This document shows positions 16,572-25,328 of a stretch of DNA of 35,317 nucleotides, piece by piece. Position 1 is the first letter of the stretch, and each line of letters starts with the position of its first letter. This stretch comes from Candidatus Zixiibacteriota bacterium (lineage in GTDB: Bacteria; Zixibacteria; MSB-5A5; GN15; PGXB01): positions 1,891,687-1,927,003 of the forward strand of contig LS998015.1 of NCBI GenBank assembly GCA_900498245.1, read 5' to 3'. The notes beneath the pieces were generated by a model, which saw nothing but the letters and a program-made list of their open reading frames with translations, was not told the DNA's origin and did not search any database. The translations under genes were made by a program, and so were the position numbers.

Positions 16572-16639
16572 GCCGGACCAAGACCCCGCAGAACTGTGTG
16601 AGGTTATGATCGCCCACCCCAAGGGGTGGGTTACCCGGT
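16572..16639. repeat. 68-bp module, copy 2
   Basis: The second copy of 16231-16298. It ends 90 bases before the stop codon of the lipoprotein gene and may provide that transcript's end structure. Confidence 0.8.
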
Positions 16640-16729
16640 TAAGATTTCGCAGAGAATGAAGATAAGCAAAAATAGAATAATGGCCCGCGCCTTGATAGAT
16701 TTCACATTTCCTCCCCAAATTAATAATAG

Positions 16730-17638
16730 TTATGGTATGAAAGTTGTTAATTGCTTCCTTTCCGATCCATCAGATTTCATTGCCCATATTGAAATAAATT
16801 TTCCACCAGATAATCCGGTATAAGCAATATATTGACCATCGGGCGACCAGACCGGTCCCGAGGCTCCCCCCGTTAATATTCTCCTGAGATTCCCTCCATT
16901 TATGTCGAAAGTAGATATATTGCCGTCGGCGGCCGTTACAATCATCCCGGAAGACAAATTAAAATCTATTTTTTCGACAACCATATTACCCATAGGATCC
17001 ATGATTTTCCTTTTCCCGGAGCGATCAAAACTTTCAATCCAATAACCCGATCGGGCAATACTGTAAAACAAGCTCTCCCCAGATGGGTGCCACTGGGGGC
17101 CAGCGCCTCCACCCCAATATGAGAGGTTATCTTTGCCCTCGAAATCGGTTATCCATATGCCGGCAGAATCGTCCAGAGTGTTATAGACTGCGACCCGATC
17201 CTGATTCGGTGAAATATTCGGTTGCCAGAAGGCGCGTCGGAATGTCAACTGCGTGGCGCTGTCGCCGTTAATCTTCATTTTCCATATATATCCACGCATG
17301 AAAACCAGCCACTTGGAGTCGGCACTCCATGCCGGGAAATTTGCCCCCTGGACGAGAAGATGGGGATCGGAGCCGTCGGCATTCATTATCCATATCCCCG
17401 CTTTGGTATAGTCCATGGCCAGCGGCTCACAACTGTCATCGCTTATCGCCGTGACACCGTAATGATAATAGGCGATATACTGCCCGTCGGGGCTCCAGGC
17501 CGGATTATCATCAATCTGAACATAGCACAACTCACCGTCGTCAGGCGGTGTGGGCCGGGAATGCTTGTTACAGCCGACAAAAATCAATAATAGAGAGATT
17601 ATAATTGTTATTCTTATCAGAATGTCATTTCCTTTCAA
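16730..17638 (-). CDS. TolB-like beta-propeller lipoprotein
   Basis: An exported lipoprotein of 302 residues. After a short hydrophobic segment comes LLIFVGC, a lipobox with Cys23 as the lipidated residue. The body is a beta propeller of PD40/TolB-type blades: NPAWSPDGQYIAYY, FPAWSADSKWLVFM, QPNISPNQDRVAVY, GPQWHPSGESLFYS and GPVWSPDGQYIAYT. Such propellers usually bind proteins or peptides at the envelope. The start is odd: TTG 17638 has no Shine-Dalgarno site, while AAAGGA at 17630-17635 points, with 6-nt spacing, to an ATT at 17621-17623; the nearby ATG is out of frame. The gene is flanked on both sides by repeats and has its own promoter. The partner is unknown. Confidence 0.82.
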   Translation of the reverse strand: MKGNDILIRITIIISLLLIFVGCNKHSRPTPPDDGELCYVQIDDNPAWSPDGQYIAYYHYGVTAISDDSCEPLAMDYTKAGIWIMNADGSDPHLLVQGANFPAWSADSKWLVFMRGYIWKMKINGDSATQLTFRRAFWQPNISPNQDRVAVYNTLDDSAGIWITDFEGKDNLSYWGGGAGPQWHPSGESLFYSIARSGYWIESFDRSGKRKIMDPMGNMVVEKIDFNLSSGMIVTAADGNISTFDINGGNLRRILTGGASGPVWSPDGQYIAYTGLSGGKFISIWAMKSDGSERKQLTTFIP

Positions 17639-17743
17639 TAAATATTATTTTTCAAAACTTTGAGCAAAAACAAAACGCCATTGTTACTTTGCATCATTGC
17701 ATATATTTGCACATAAATTCCTGTCCCGATTCCAAGTACAAAC

Positions 17744-17771
17744 AATATAATTGACGCAACAATATTGTCAA
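17744..17771 (-). promoter_or_regulatory. Promoter of the lipoprotein gene
   Basis: On the minus strand: TTGACA (17766-17771), 16-nt spacer, TATATT (17744-17749), identical in hexamers and spacing to the RRM promoter. An inverted repeat AATTGAC (17749-17755) / GTCAATT (17767-17773) overlaps both hexamers and could be an operator. Confidence 0.65.
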
Positions 17772-17869
17772 TTGTTGAATCAGCCAATGGTAGGTCGAAA
17801 CCCTTGTGGCTTCGACATCTTCTTTAGGATGCCTTTTAGGTCGGCACCGTCTTCGGTCCTGACATTTCT

Positions 17870-18170
17870 TTTGCCTCAGCGTACAATTACAGCATCAATC
17901 TGATGTGCATAGGTTCACGGGGCCAATAGGTACAGCGAGGTTTATAATTGTGTCCGCAAATTATCAAAAACCGATCGGTCTTGGCGCCTGGCAATTATCA
18001 CGCAAAAATGAACCTAAAGATTGTCGTAATCTCCGCCCGTTCAACCATTTGAGCGAAAACATGCAAAAAATAGGTCCCCCTTTTGTATCAGAAAGCGAAC
18101 CCAAATATCCCGCATGCCTATACAGGTCATCCACTTACGGTGAAAATCAATCGGCTCGGTTTTATTTCAT
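17870..18170 (+). repeat. Dispersed repeat, copy C (inverted, diverged)
   Basis: Similar over its full length to the reverse complement of 15722-16022. Long shared blocks are GGGGCCAATAGGTACAG, AAAACCGATCGGT and TTTGTATCAGAAA. It is clearly more diverged from copy A than copies A and B are from each other. Confidence 0.72.
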
Positions 18171-18195
18171 ATATTGTGGGACAAAAGGTTATGGG

Positions 18196-18275
18196 CAATG
18201 CTGGATTCCCGCCTTCGCGGGAACGACATTATTGAGGAAATGGATTCCGGGCCAAGCCCGGAATGACATTACTGC
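18196..18275. repeat. Pair of REP-like hairpins
   Basis: Two units, each starting TGGATTCC and closing on a hairpin: TTCCCGC-CTTC-GCGGGAA and ATTCCGGG-CCAAG-CCCGGAAT, followed by A(C/T)GACATTA. Very similar units are scattered through many bacterial genomes. Confidence 0.75.
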
Positions 18276-18303
18276 AATGAAACAAGATTGGAATAACGAA
18301 TAC

Positions 18304-19530
18304 TCAGCAATAGATTTCTTTCAGAAATTCTATCCGGCGGGAGATTTTGACGTCGTTGGCGCATCGGGCAAGGCAGGTACTGCATGAGAGACAGTTGCGA
18401 ATAGAATTATCGGGCGGGATTTCGTCAAGCGTGGTGCGGGCCTGCAGTAAGTTACCGTATTGCGCGGCGTACATATAGGTCCGCATCAGGGTAGGAATTT
18501 CGACATCATGCGGACAGGACGCCAGACAACTTCGGCATTGGCGGCAGAAATCGAACCCGAGGCGGGCGCCCTGATCATCAAGGAACCGTTTTTCCTCGGA
18601 GGTGTACTCCAGATCGCGGGCCACGGCAAAATCCTGCTTCAGATGTTCGAAATTGGTGAAGCCGGGAATATTGGTCGTGATATTTTCGTTTCTCATGACC
18701 CACTTCAGCGAGGCCGAAGCGATCACAGGCGCGGTATATTTCTTTATCCATGATGCATTTTCCAGACTCGGCTTTTCTATTCCGCCCCAGAACGCTTTCA
18801 TGGCGATAATGCCGACCCCGGAGGCGGCGGCGTTCTTGATCGCCTCGAATAATTTCCTGTCCGATGACAGGGCGAAATTGATCATCGCCTCGACGACCTC
18901 ATAGAAACCGTCGCGGGCCACTTCGTTCATCACCTCGGCCATGTCAGCATGGGTGGTGACGCCGGCGAAGAGAATTTTCTTTTGTTCTTTGAGGGTGCTT
19001 ATCGCTTCTTTGATCGCCGGGTTTTGCACCTGCGCGATTTCATCGACGGCATGAAAATAAAAAATATCGACATAATCCATCTGGAGTTGACGAAGGCACG
19101 ATTCGACGCGCGTAATTATTATATCTTTCAGTTTTGCGGAGCCGACGTGATCCCAATCGCGCGGCAATTCGATTTTGGTCCCGATTATCACTTTGTCCCG
19201 GATGCCGAGAGTTTTCACCACCCGTCTGACCATCTCCTGATTGCGTCCCATCTGGTACGATTCGGCGGTGTCGAAAAGCCGGACCCCTTCTTCGTAGGCG
19301 GCGGCCATTACTTCGGGAACAGCGGCGTTCATGACGCCCATGCTGATGATGGGGATTTTCAAACCGGTTCTGCCGAGAGTGCGGTAAATGACCGGCTTTT
19401 CGGCCGAATCAGGTTTATCGTATTCTTTGCTGATATAGTCCTTGGCCCGGCCGGTAGCGGCCAACCCGGCGGCGCCAAGAGCGGCAGTAAAGAAATTTCT
19501 CCGTGACAGATTTATCTTATCGGCGCCCAT
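18304..19530 (-). CDS. Tat-exported aldo/keto reductase with two 4Fe-4S motifs
   Basis: The 408-residue protein begins with a twin-arginine signal (SRRNFFTAALGAAGLAA, Arg10-Arg11). The aldo/keto reductase barrel spans about 45-315 with the usual tetrad Asp87, Tyr92, Lys119 and His160. A C-terminal ferredoxin-like part has two clusters of four cysteines (Cys329/332/335/339 and Cys380/383/386/390). This form is common in anaerobes; the second cluster has Ala where ferredoxins have Pro. It likely moves electrons between an Fe-S chain and a carbonyl or sugar substrate outside the cytoplasmic membrane. GGGGGA lies 7 nt before ATG 19530. A terminator separates it from the Kbl operon upstream, so it is a separate unit. 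Confidence 0.86.
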   Translation of the reverse strand: MGADKINLSRRNFFTAALGAAGLAATGRAKDYISKEYDKPDSAEKPVIYRTLGRTGLKIPIISMGVMNAAVPEVMAAAYEEGVRLFDTAESYQMGRNQEMVRRVVKTLGIRDKVIIGTKIELPRDWDHVGSAKLKDIIITRVESCLRQLQMDYVDIFYFHAVDEIAQVQNPAIKEAISTLKEQKKILFAGVTTHADMAEVMNEVARDGFYEVVEAMINFALSSDRKLFEAIKNAAASGVGIIAMKAFWGGIEKPSLENASWIKKYTAPVIASASLKWVMRNENITTNIPGFTNFEHLKQDFAVARDLEYTSEEKRFLDDQGARLGFDFCRQCRSCLASCPHDVEIPTLMRTYMYAAQYGNLLQARTTLDEIPPDNSIRNCLSCSTCLARCANDVKISRRIEFLKEIYC

Positions 19531-19593
19531 ACGTCATTCCCCCATGGCGAAAATCTTTTATATGTTAATTAATACAAATACTCATCGGCGGCG

Positions 19594-19628
19594 CAAGAAG
19601 AAACCGGCGGGCCCGAATACCCGCCGGT
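19594..19628 (-). terminator. Terminator of the tdh-ligase-ACP-kbl operon
   Basis: On the minus strand: ACCGGCGGG / CCCGCCGGT stem (9 bp, 19603-19611 with 19620-19628), 8-nt loop, then a T-rich tail. It lies 43 bases after the kbl stop. Confidence 0.75.
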
Positions 19629-19671
19629 GAATCATAAAATCGATAACAAAAGCGAATTGAAATACAAGTAT

Positions 19672-20919
19672 CTACATTCCGTACTTGTCGATAATCTCCT
19701 GTTTGGTCTTATGCAGGATATCATACTTCTTACCGATTTTGGTGAAGGCCGCCAGGGCTTTCTCCAGATGGTGCATCTCGTGCGCCGCCGAGAGTTGCGT
19801 GCGGATACGGGCCTGGCCCTTAGGGACGACCGGGAAGAAGAAGCCGACCGCATAGATCCCTTCGGCATAAAGGTCCCGCGCGAAATCCTGCGACAGTTTG
19901 GCGTTGAAGAGCATGACCGGTACGATCGGGGTCTCCCCTTCCTTGATAATCAGGCCGGCCTCGGTCAGGCCCTTGCGCCAAAAGATGGTGTTTCTCTCCA
20001 GTTTGTCGCGCCGCTCGGTGGTTTTGCTGATAATATCGAGCACCCGGATAGCGCCGGAAACCACCACCGGCGGAATGGTATTGGAGAAAAGGTACGGGCG
20101 GGCTTTCTGACGGCACATCTCAACTAACTCGCGCCGCCCGGAGACACAGCCGCCGGAGGCCCCGCCGAGCGCCTTGCCGAGAGTGGTGGTGATAATATCG
20201 ATTTTGCCCATCACGCCGCAGTGCTCGTGGGTGCCTCTTCCCGTCTTGCCGATAAAGCCGGAGGCGTGGGAGTCATCGACAAACACCAGCGCGCCATATT
20301 TTTCCGCCAGTTCGACAATTTTATCCAACTTGGCCAGGTCGCCGTCCATCGAGAAAGAGCCGTCGGTAATAATCAGTTTCACCCGGGCTTTTTCGTGCAA
20401 CTGAAGTTTTTCCTCGAGATGGGCCATATCGGAGTGCTTGAAAGTGTCGGTCATCGCCTTGCACAGCCGCATACCGTCGACAATCGAAGCATGCACCAGC
20501 CGGTCGGCGATCATTACGTCCTGCTCGGTCAGTACCGCTTCGAAAACGCCGGCGTTGGCATCCATGCACGACGGGAAAAGGATGGTATCTTCGGTGCCAA
20601 GAAAGGTTGTCAGTTTCTGCTCCAGTTCTTTATGAATATCCTGCGTGCCGCAGATAAAGCGCACCGACGACATCCCGTAGCCGCGAAAGTCGAGTCCCTT
20701 GCGGGCGGCATCGACGACATCGGGATGCGAGGAGAGCCCCAGGTAATTATTGGCGCACATGTTGATGACTTTCTGTTTGGAGGCGCCGATGGGGAACTCC
20801 ACTTCAATTTCGGAATTCTGGGGAGCGCAGATGATCCGCTCCTCCTTGAAAATGCCGGCTTCTTTGATACCGGCGAGTTCGGTCTGATAAATCGATCTAA
20901 TGGCATCGGGAAATGACAT
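19672..20919 (-). CDS. kbl: Glycine C-acetyltransferase-like alpha-oxoamine synthase, copy 2 (operon)
   Basis: A second alpha-oxoamine synthase of the Kbl type, 415 residues: MCANNYLGLSSHP, PSCMDANAGVFE, DRLVHASIVDGMRL, VDDSHASGFIGKTGRG, and PLP lysine Lys249 in TTLGKALGGASGG, then ARPYLFSNTIPPVV. By eye it resembles copy 1 (14089-15351) along its full length at about half of positions. It ends in an extra tail (LHKTKQEIIDKYGM) absent from copy 1. It starts 7 nt after the stop of an acyl carrier protein gene and closes an operon that begins with threonine dehydrogenase. The likely reaction is acetyl-thioester plus glycine to or from 2-amino-3-ketobutyrate. The neighbouring carrier suggests that acetyl-ACP may replace acetyl-CoA (inference). 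Confidence 0.88.
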   Translation of the reverse strand: MSFPDAIRSIYQTELAGIKEAGIFKEERIICAPQNSEIEVEFPIGASKQKVINMCANNYLGLSSHPDVVDAARKGLDFRGYGMSSVRFICGTQDIHKELEQKLTTFLGTEDTILFPSCMDANAGVFEAVLTEQDVMIADRLVHASIVDGMRLCKAMTDTFKHSDMAHLEEKLQLHEKARVKLIITDGSFSMDGDLAKLDKIVELAEKYGALVFVDDSHASGFIGKTGRGTHEHCGVMGKIDIITTTLGKALGGASGGCVSGRRELVEMCRQKARPYLFSNTIPPVVVSGAIRVLDIISKTTERRDKLERNTIFWRKGLTEAGLIIKEGETPIVPVMLFNAKLSQDFARDLYAEGIYAVGFFFPVVPKGQARIRTQLSAAHEMHHLEKALAAFTKIGKKYDILHKTKQEIIDKYGM

Positions 20920-20926
20920 ATATCAC

Positions 20927-21178
20927 CTACTGCACGTTAAATTCTTTTAAGAGATTGGCGATGTTGTTGACGGTATCGAACGCTTCCGGTGACGCTTTGG
21001 CGTCGGGAATCTGAATATTGTACTTATTCTCCAGAAACCGCTTCAAGGACACCATCGAGAAGGAATCGACGATGCCGCCGGAAATGAGCGGCGTATCAAA
21101 ATTAACTTCGCGGTCGTCGCCCTCTTCGAGGTACTCGTTCTTGACATAATTTAAAATGATAGTCTTAAGTTCGGACAT
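20927..21178 (-). CDS. Acyl carrier protein of the threonine/glycine operon
   Basis: An 83-residue acidic helical protein with the carrier-protein core GGIVDSFSMVSL. Ser39 in Asp-Ser-Phe is the expected 4'-phosphopantetheine site (DSL in fatty-acid ACPs), followed by the helix FLENKYNIQIPD and the EAFDTVNNIANLL segment. AAGGAG lies 6 nt before the ATG. It sits 21 nt after the AMP-ligase stop and 7 nt before kbl copy 2, so the three are co-translated. It is not the housekeeping fatty-acid ACP by context: no fab genes are near. It probably carries a short acyl group from the ligase to the oxoamine synthase. Confidence 0.87.
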   Translation of the reverse strand: MSELKTIILNYVKNEYLEEGDDREVNFDTPLISGGIVDSFSMVSLKRFLENKYNIQIPDAKASPEAFDTVNNIANLLKEFNVQ

Positions 21179-21199
21179 GATCTACTCCTTATATTAAAA

Positions 21200-22906
<1,707 letters not shown>

Positions 22907-22992
22907 TCTTTTCCTCCTCAAGCCTGACCGAGGTTGTGATTTATTTCACTAACGAACATCTTTTAATACGCCTGTTTTTTATAATAATCAAT

Positions 22993-24042
22993 TTATTCCA
23001 TTAATAGTACGATTTTTGATGATGGAACTTCGGTTGAAGACGCCATATCCATCGCTTTGATAAAGTCCTTGAAAGGAAAGCGATGAGTGATGACCGGCCG
23101 CGGATCGACTTTTCCCGAATCAAGCAGATTGCGCAATTGATACCAGGTCTCGAACATCTTGCGGCCACTGATGCCGATTATTTTGGCGCCCTTGAAGACC
23201 ACGCTTTCGGCCATATCGAATTCAAACGGAGCCGGAGCGATGCCGAAGGCCGTGAAAGTTCCCATTCTTCTCAGAATGGCGAAACCGTCATGCACGGCCG
23301 CCTTATTGCCGGCCATGTCGAGAACCACATCGACGCCGCCGTCGGTTTCATCGAGGATTCTTTCCCGATAGTTTTTTTCACGGGTGACATTGATGCTTAT
23401 GTCCGCGCCCATTCTGCGGCAGATATCAAGATTGAACTCGATCATGCCGAGATTGTATATTCGGGCCGCCCCCACCGCACGGGCGATGCCGCAGGCAAAA
23501 GCCGCAATCGGACCGTCACCGATAACGGCAATTTTTTTGGCGCCGACATTACTTTCCATCACCGTGTAGGTGGCGTTGCCGAACGGCTCCTGAATCGAGG
23601 CGATTTCAACCGGCAGGGACGGATCATTTTTCCAGCAGCAGATTTCCGGGATGACGGCATACTGAGCAAAGATGCCGTGTCGGTCAACCCCGAGTATGGA
23701 GACGTTGCGGCAAACATGCATGTCCCCGGTCCGGCACTGGAAGCAATGGCCGCAAGGGACATGGGTTTCGGCCGAGATATAATCACCGACTTTGATGCCT
23801 TTAACGTACGCGCCGACTTCGACCACTTCGCCGCAGCATTCATGCCCGAACACCATCGGCGGTTTGATTCTCCCTTGAGACCACTTATCCCAGGTGTAAA
23901 TATGTTTGTCGGTTCCGCAAATCGAAGCCGCTTTGATCTTGATTAAGACTTCATCCGGCTTTGGCTTGGGGATATCAATTTCCGCGAGTTCGGCACCGGC
24001 GGAAGGTTTCGTCTTCATCGCCGCCAGCATTTTATTTGACAT
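22993..24042 (-). CDS. tdh: L-threonine 3-dehydrogenase (zinc MDR family)
   Basis: Oxidises L-threonine with NAD+ to 2-amino-3-ketobutyrate, the Kbl substrate. The 349 residues are of the medium-chain zinc dehydrogenase family: catalytic zinc ligand Cys42 (SICGTDKH), HIYTWDKWSQGRIKPPMVFGHE (His67-Glu68), structural zinc cysteines 97/100/103/111 and a Rossmann GDGPIA motif near 174. The WDKW segment before GHE is characteristic of Tdh rather than sorbitol or alcohol dehydrogenases. It is the first gene of the operon, 86 nt before the ligase start. Other polyol dehydrogenase activities cannot be excluded from sequence alone, but the downstream Kbl supports Tdh. Confidence 0.85.
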   Translation of the reverse strand: MSNKMLAAMKTKPSAGAELAEIDIPKPKPDEVLIKIKAASICGTDKHIYTWDKWSQGRIKPPMVFGHECCGEVVEVGAYVKGIKVGDYISAETHVPCGHCFQCRTGDMHVCRNVSILGVDRHGIFAQYAVIPEICCWKNDPSLPVEIASIQEPFGNATYTVMESNVGAKKIAVIGDGPIAAFACGIARAVGAARIYNLGMIEFNLDICRRMGADISINVTREKNYRERILDETDGGVDVVLDMAGNKAAVHDGFAILRRMGTFTAFGIAPAPFEFDMAESVVFKGAKIIGISGRKMFETWYQLRNLLDSGKVDPRPVITHRFPFKDFIKAMDMASSTEVPSSKIVLLME

Positions 24043-24087
24043 CTCTCGTTGTTCCTTTCTTCAAACGATGCTCTCGTTCAGAGACCA

Positions 24088-24116
24088 AAAATATCATGTT
24101 ATGGGGAGAAAGTCAA
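24088..24116 (-). promoter_or_regulatory. Promoter of the tdh operon
   Basis: On the minus strand: TTGACT (24111-24116), 17-nt spacer, TATTTT (24088-24093), with TGA directly before the -10 (extended -10 form). Confidence 0.6.
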
Positions 24117-24139
24117 TTCAAATAGGATAATTGAATCAT

Positions 24140-24167
24140 AAAGCACAAAAGGTCCCAGAGGGACCTT
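24140..24167 (-). terminator. Terminator of the pckA-pfkA operon
   Basis: On the minus strand: AAGGTCCC-TCT-GGGACCTT (24149-24167, counting arms and loop) followed by a T-rich tail. It lies just after the pfkA stop. Confidence 0.75.
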
Positions 24168-24192
24168 AAGTGTTTAATATATATTGACTTAC

Positions 24193-25323
24193 TCAGGTTG
24201 CGAGCGGCTGACCCTTTAAGATGTCGATAGATTCCACACCCATGCATGTCCCGAGTGAAAGAGCCGTCTGGAGAAGCGAGGAATCGGGCTCAATTTTGCG
24301 ATTTCTTCCGGCGACATCGGCAATCGGCACATGTCCGATTTCATTACCATGGAGACCGACCATTGCGCCAAATTTCTTTTTATGGGCAAGATGCACGGCC
24401 GCCGTACCGAAACGGCTGGCGAGAATCCGATCAAAGGCGGTCGGGCCGCCGCCGCGCAGGAGATGACCGAGAATGGTGACGCGCGTCTCGAGAGTCGTTA
24501 TCCCCTCGATTTGGGCCGCCAACTGGTTAGAGATTCCGCCCAGCCGAACCTTGTCCGGGCTGTTGGCGATTATCCGTTTGACCACCATATCACCCCCTTC
24601 GGCTTTCGCCCCCTCACCGATAACGATGATACTGAAATTCCTTCCTTCGCGATTTCTCGTTCGAATTTTATCGCAGATGACATCGATCTGATACGGCAAT
24701 TCCGGAACCAGCACGATATCGCCGCCGCTGGCGATTCCCGAGGCCAGCGCCAGCCAGCCGGAATAACGGCCCATCACCTCGACAATCATCACTCTGTGAT
24801 GAGCCTGGGCGGTGCTGTGAATTTTGTCGATAGCATCGGCCGCGGTCGCTACCGCCGAGTCGAAACCGAAAGTCTGATCGGTCCCGAATAAATCATTGTC
24901 AATCGTTTTGGGAACACCGACGACATTAAGGCCTTTCTGGGCCATGCCGTTTGAAGCCGCCATGGTGCCGTCCCCCCCAATGGCGATCAGGGCATCGAGC
25001 CCCAACCGCTCGAAATTCTGCAGGGCCTGCGTCGAGCGATCCAGATAAATATATTCGTCGTTTTGCAGAACCGGGAAATGGAAAGGATCGGCCCGGTTGG
25101 AGGTCCCCAGTATGGTCCCGCCCAGAGTGAGAATTCCCGAGACATCGTTCGAGGCCAGTTTGCGGTAACGATTTTCAACGAGCCCTTCGTAGCCGTCAAG
25201 GAATCCGACCACTTCCATGTCATAGTCATTAATGGCGGTTTTGACAACCGCTCTCAGGACCGCATTCAGACCGGGGCAATCGCCGCCCCCGGTTAATACT
25301 CCCAGTTTCATCCTTGTCGCCAT
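24193..25323 (-). CDS. pfkA: 6-phosphofructokinase, group III type
   Basis: Phosphorylates fructose 6-phosphate to fructose 1,6-bisphosphate. The 376 residues carry GVLTGGGDCPGLNA near the N-terminus, GGDGT (116-120), PKTIDND (138-144), MGRYSGWLA and LGHLLRGGGPTAFDR. The Lys in PKTIDND marks the longer 'mixed-substrate' group. The Gly after GGD, rather than Asp, fits ATP use rather than pyrophosphate, by the residue rule known for the family (inference here). The start lies 5 nt after the pckA stop and its Shine-Dalgarno site (AAGGA) is inside the pckA end, so the two are translationally linked. Terminator at 24140-24167. Confidence 0.9.
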   Translation of the reverse strand: MATRMKLGVLTGGGDCPGLNAVLRAVVKTAINDYDMEVVGFLDGYEGLVENRYRKLASNDVSGILTLGGTILGTSNRADPFHFPVLQNDEYIYLDRSTQALQNFERLGLDALIAIGGDGTMAASNGMAQKGLNVVGVPKTIDNDLFGTDQTFGFDSAVATAADAIDKIHSTAQAHHRVMIVEVMGRYSGWLALASGIASGGDIVLVPELPYQIDVICDKIRTRNREGRNFSIIVIGEGAKAEGGDMVVKRIIANSPDKVRLGGISNQLAAQIEGITTLETRVTILGHLLRGGGPTAFDRILASRFGTAAVHLAHKKKFGAMVGLHGNEIGHVPIADVAGRNRKIEPDSSLLQTALSLGTCMGVESIDILKGQPLAT

Positions 25324-25328
25324 ACTTT

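Larger units (their letters stand above)
15376..16729. other. Repeat-rich intergenic region (1.35 kb)
   Basis: I see no credible gene here. The region is a mosaic of short GC-rich palindromic modules (from 15435) and two direct copies of a longer repeat, with two copies of a 68-bp module between and after them. Short open frames on both strands are by-products of the repeats: their reading frames differ between copies and none has a Shine-Dalgarno site. Confidence 0.75.
17639..18303. other. Intergenic region: promoter and repeats
   Basis: From left to right: the lipoprotein promoter (17744-17771), two short hairpin modules (17794-17816 with GTCGAA/TTCGAC arms, and 17838-17863), repeat copy C, and two REP-like hairpins (18196-18275). 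No credible gene is seen. An open frame from 17905 follows the repeat and lacks a Shine-Dalgarno site. Confidence 0.7.

Noticed and set aside
15376-16729. CRISPR array
   Set aside because: The repeats differ in length, are unevenly spaced and internally palindromic, with no regular spacers and no cas genes.
17905-18387. A 160-codon plus-strand open frame
   Set aside because: It runs through repeat copy C and the REP-like hairpins and overlaps the end of the aldo/keto reductase gene; no ribosome site.
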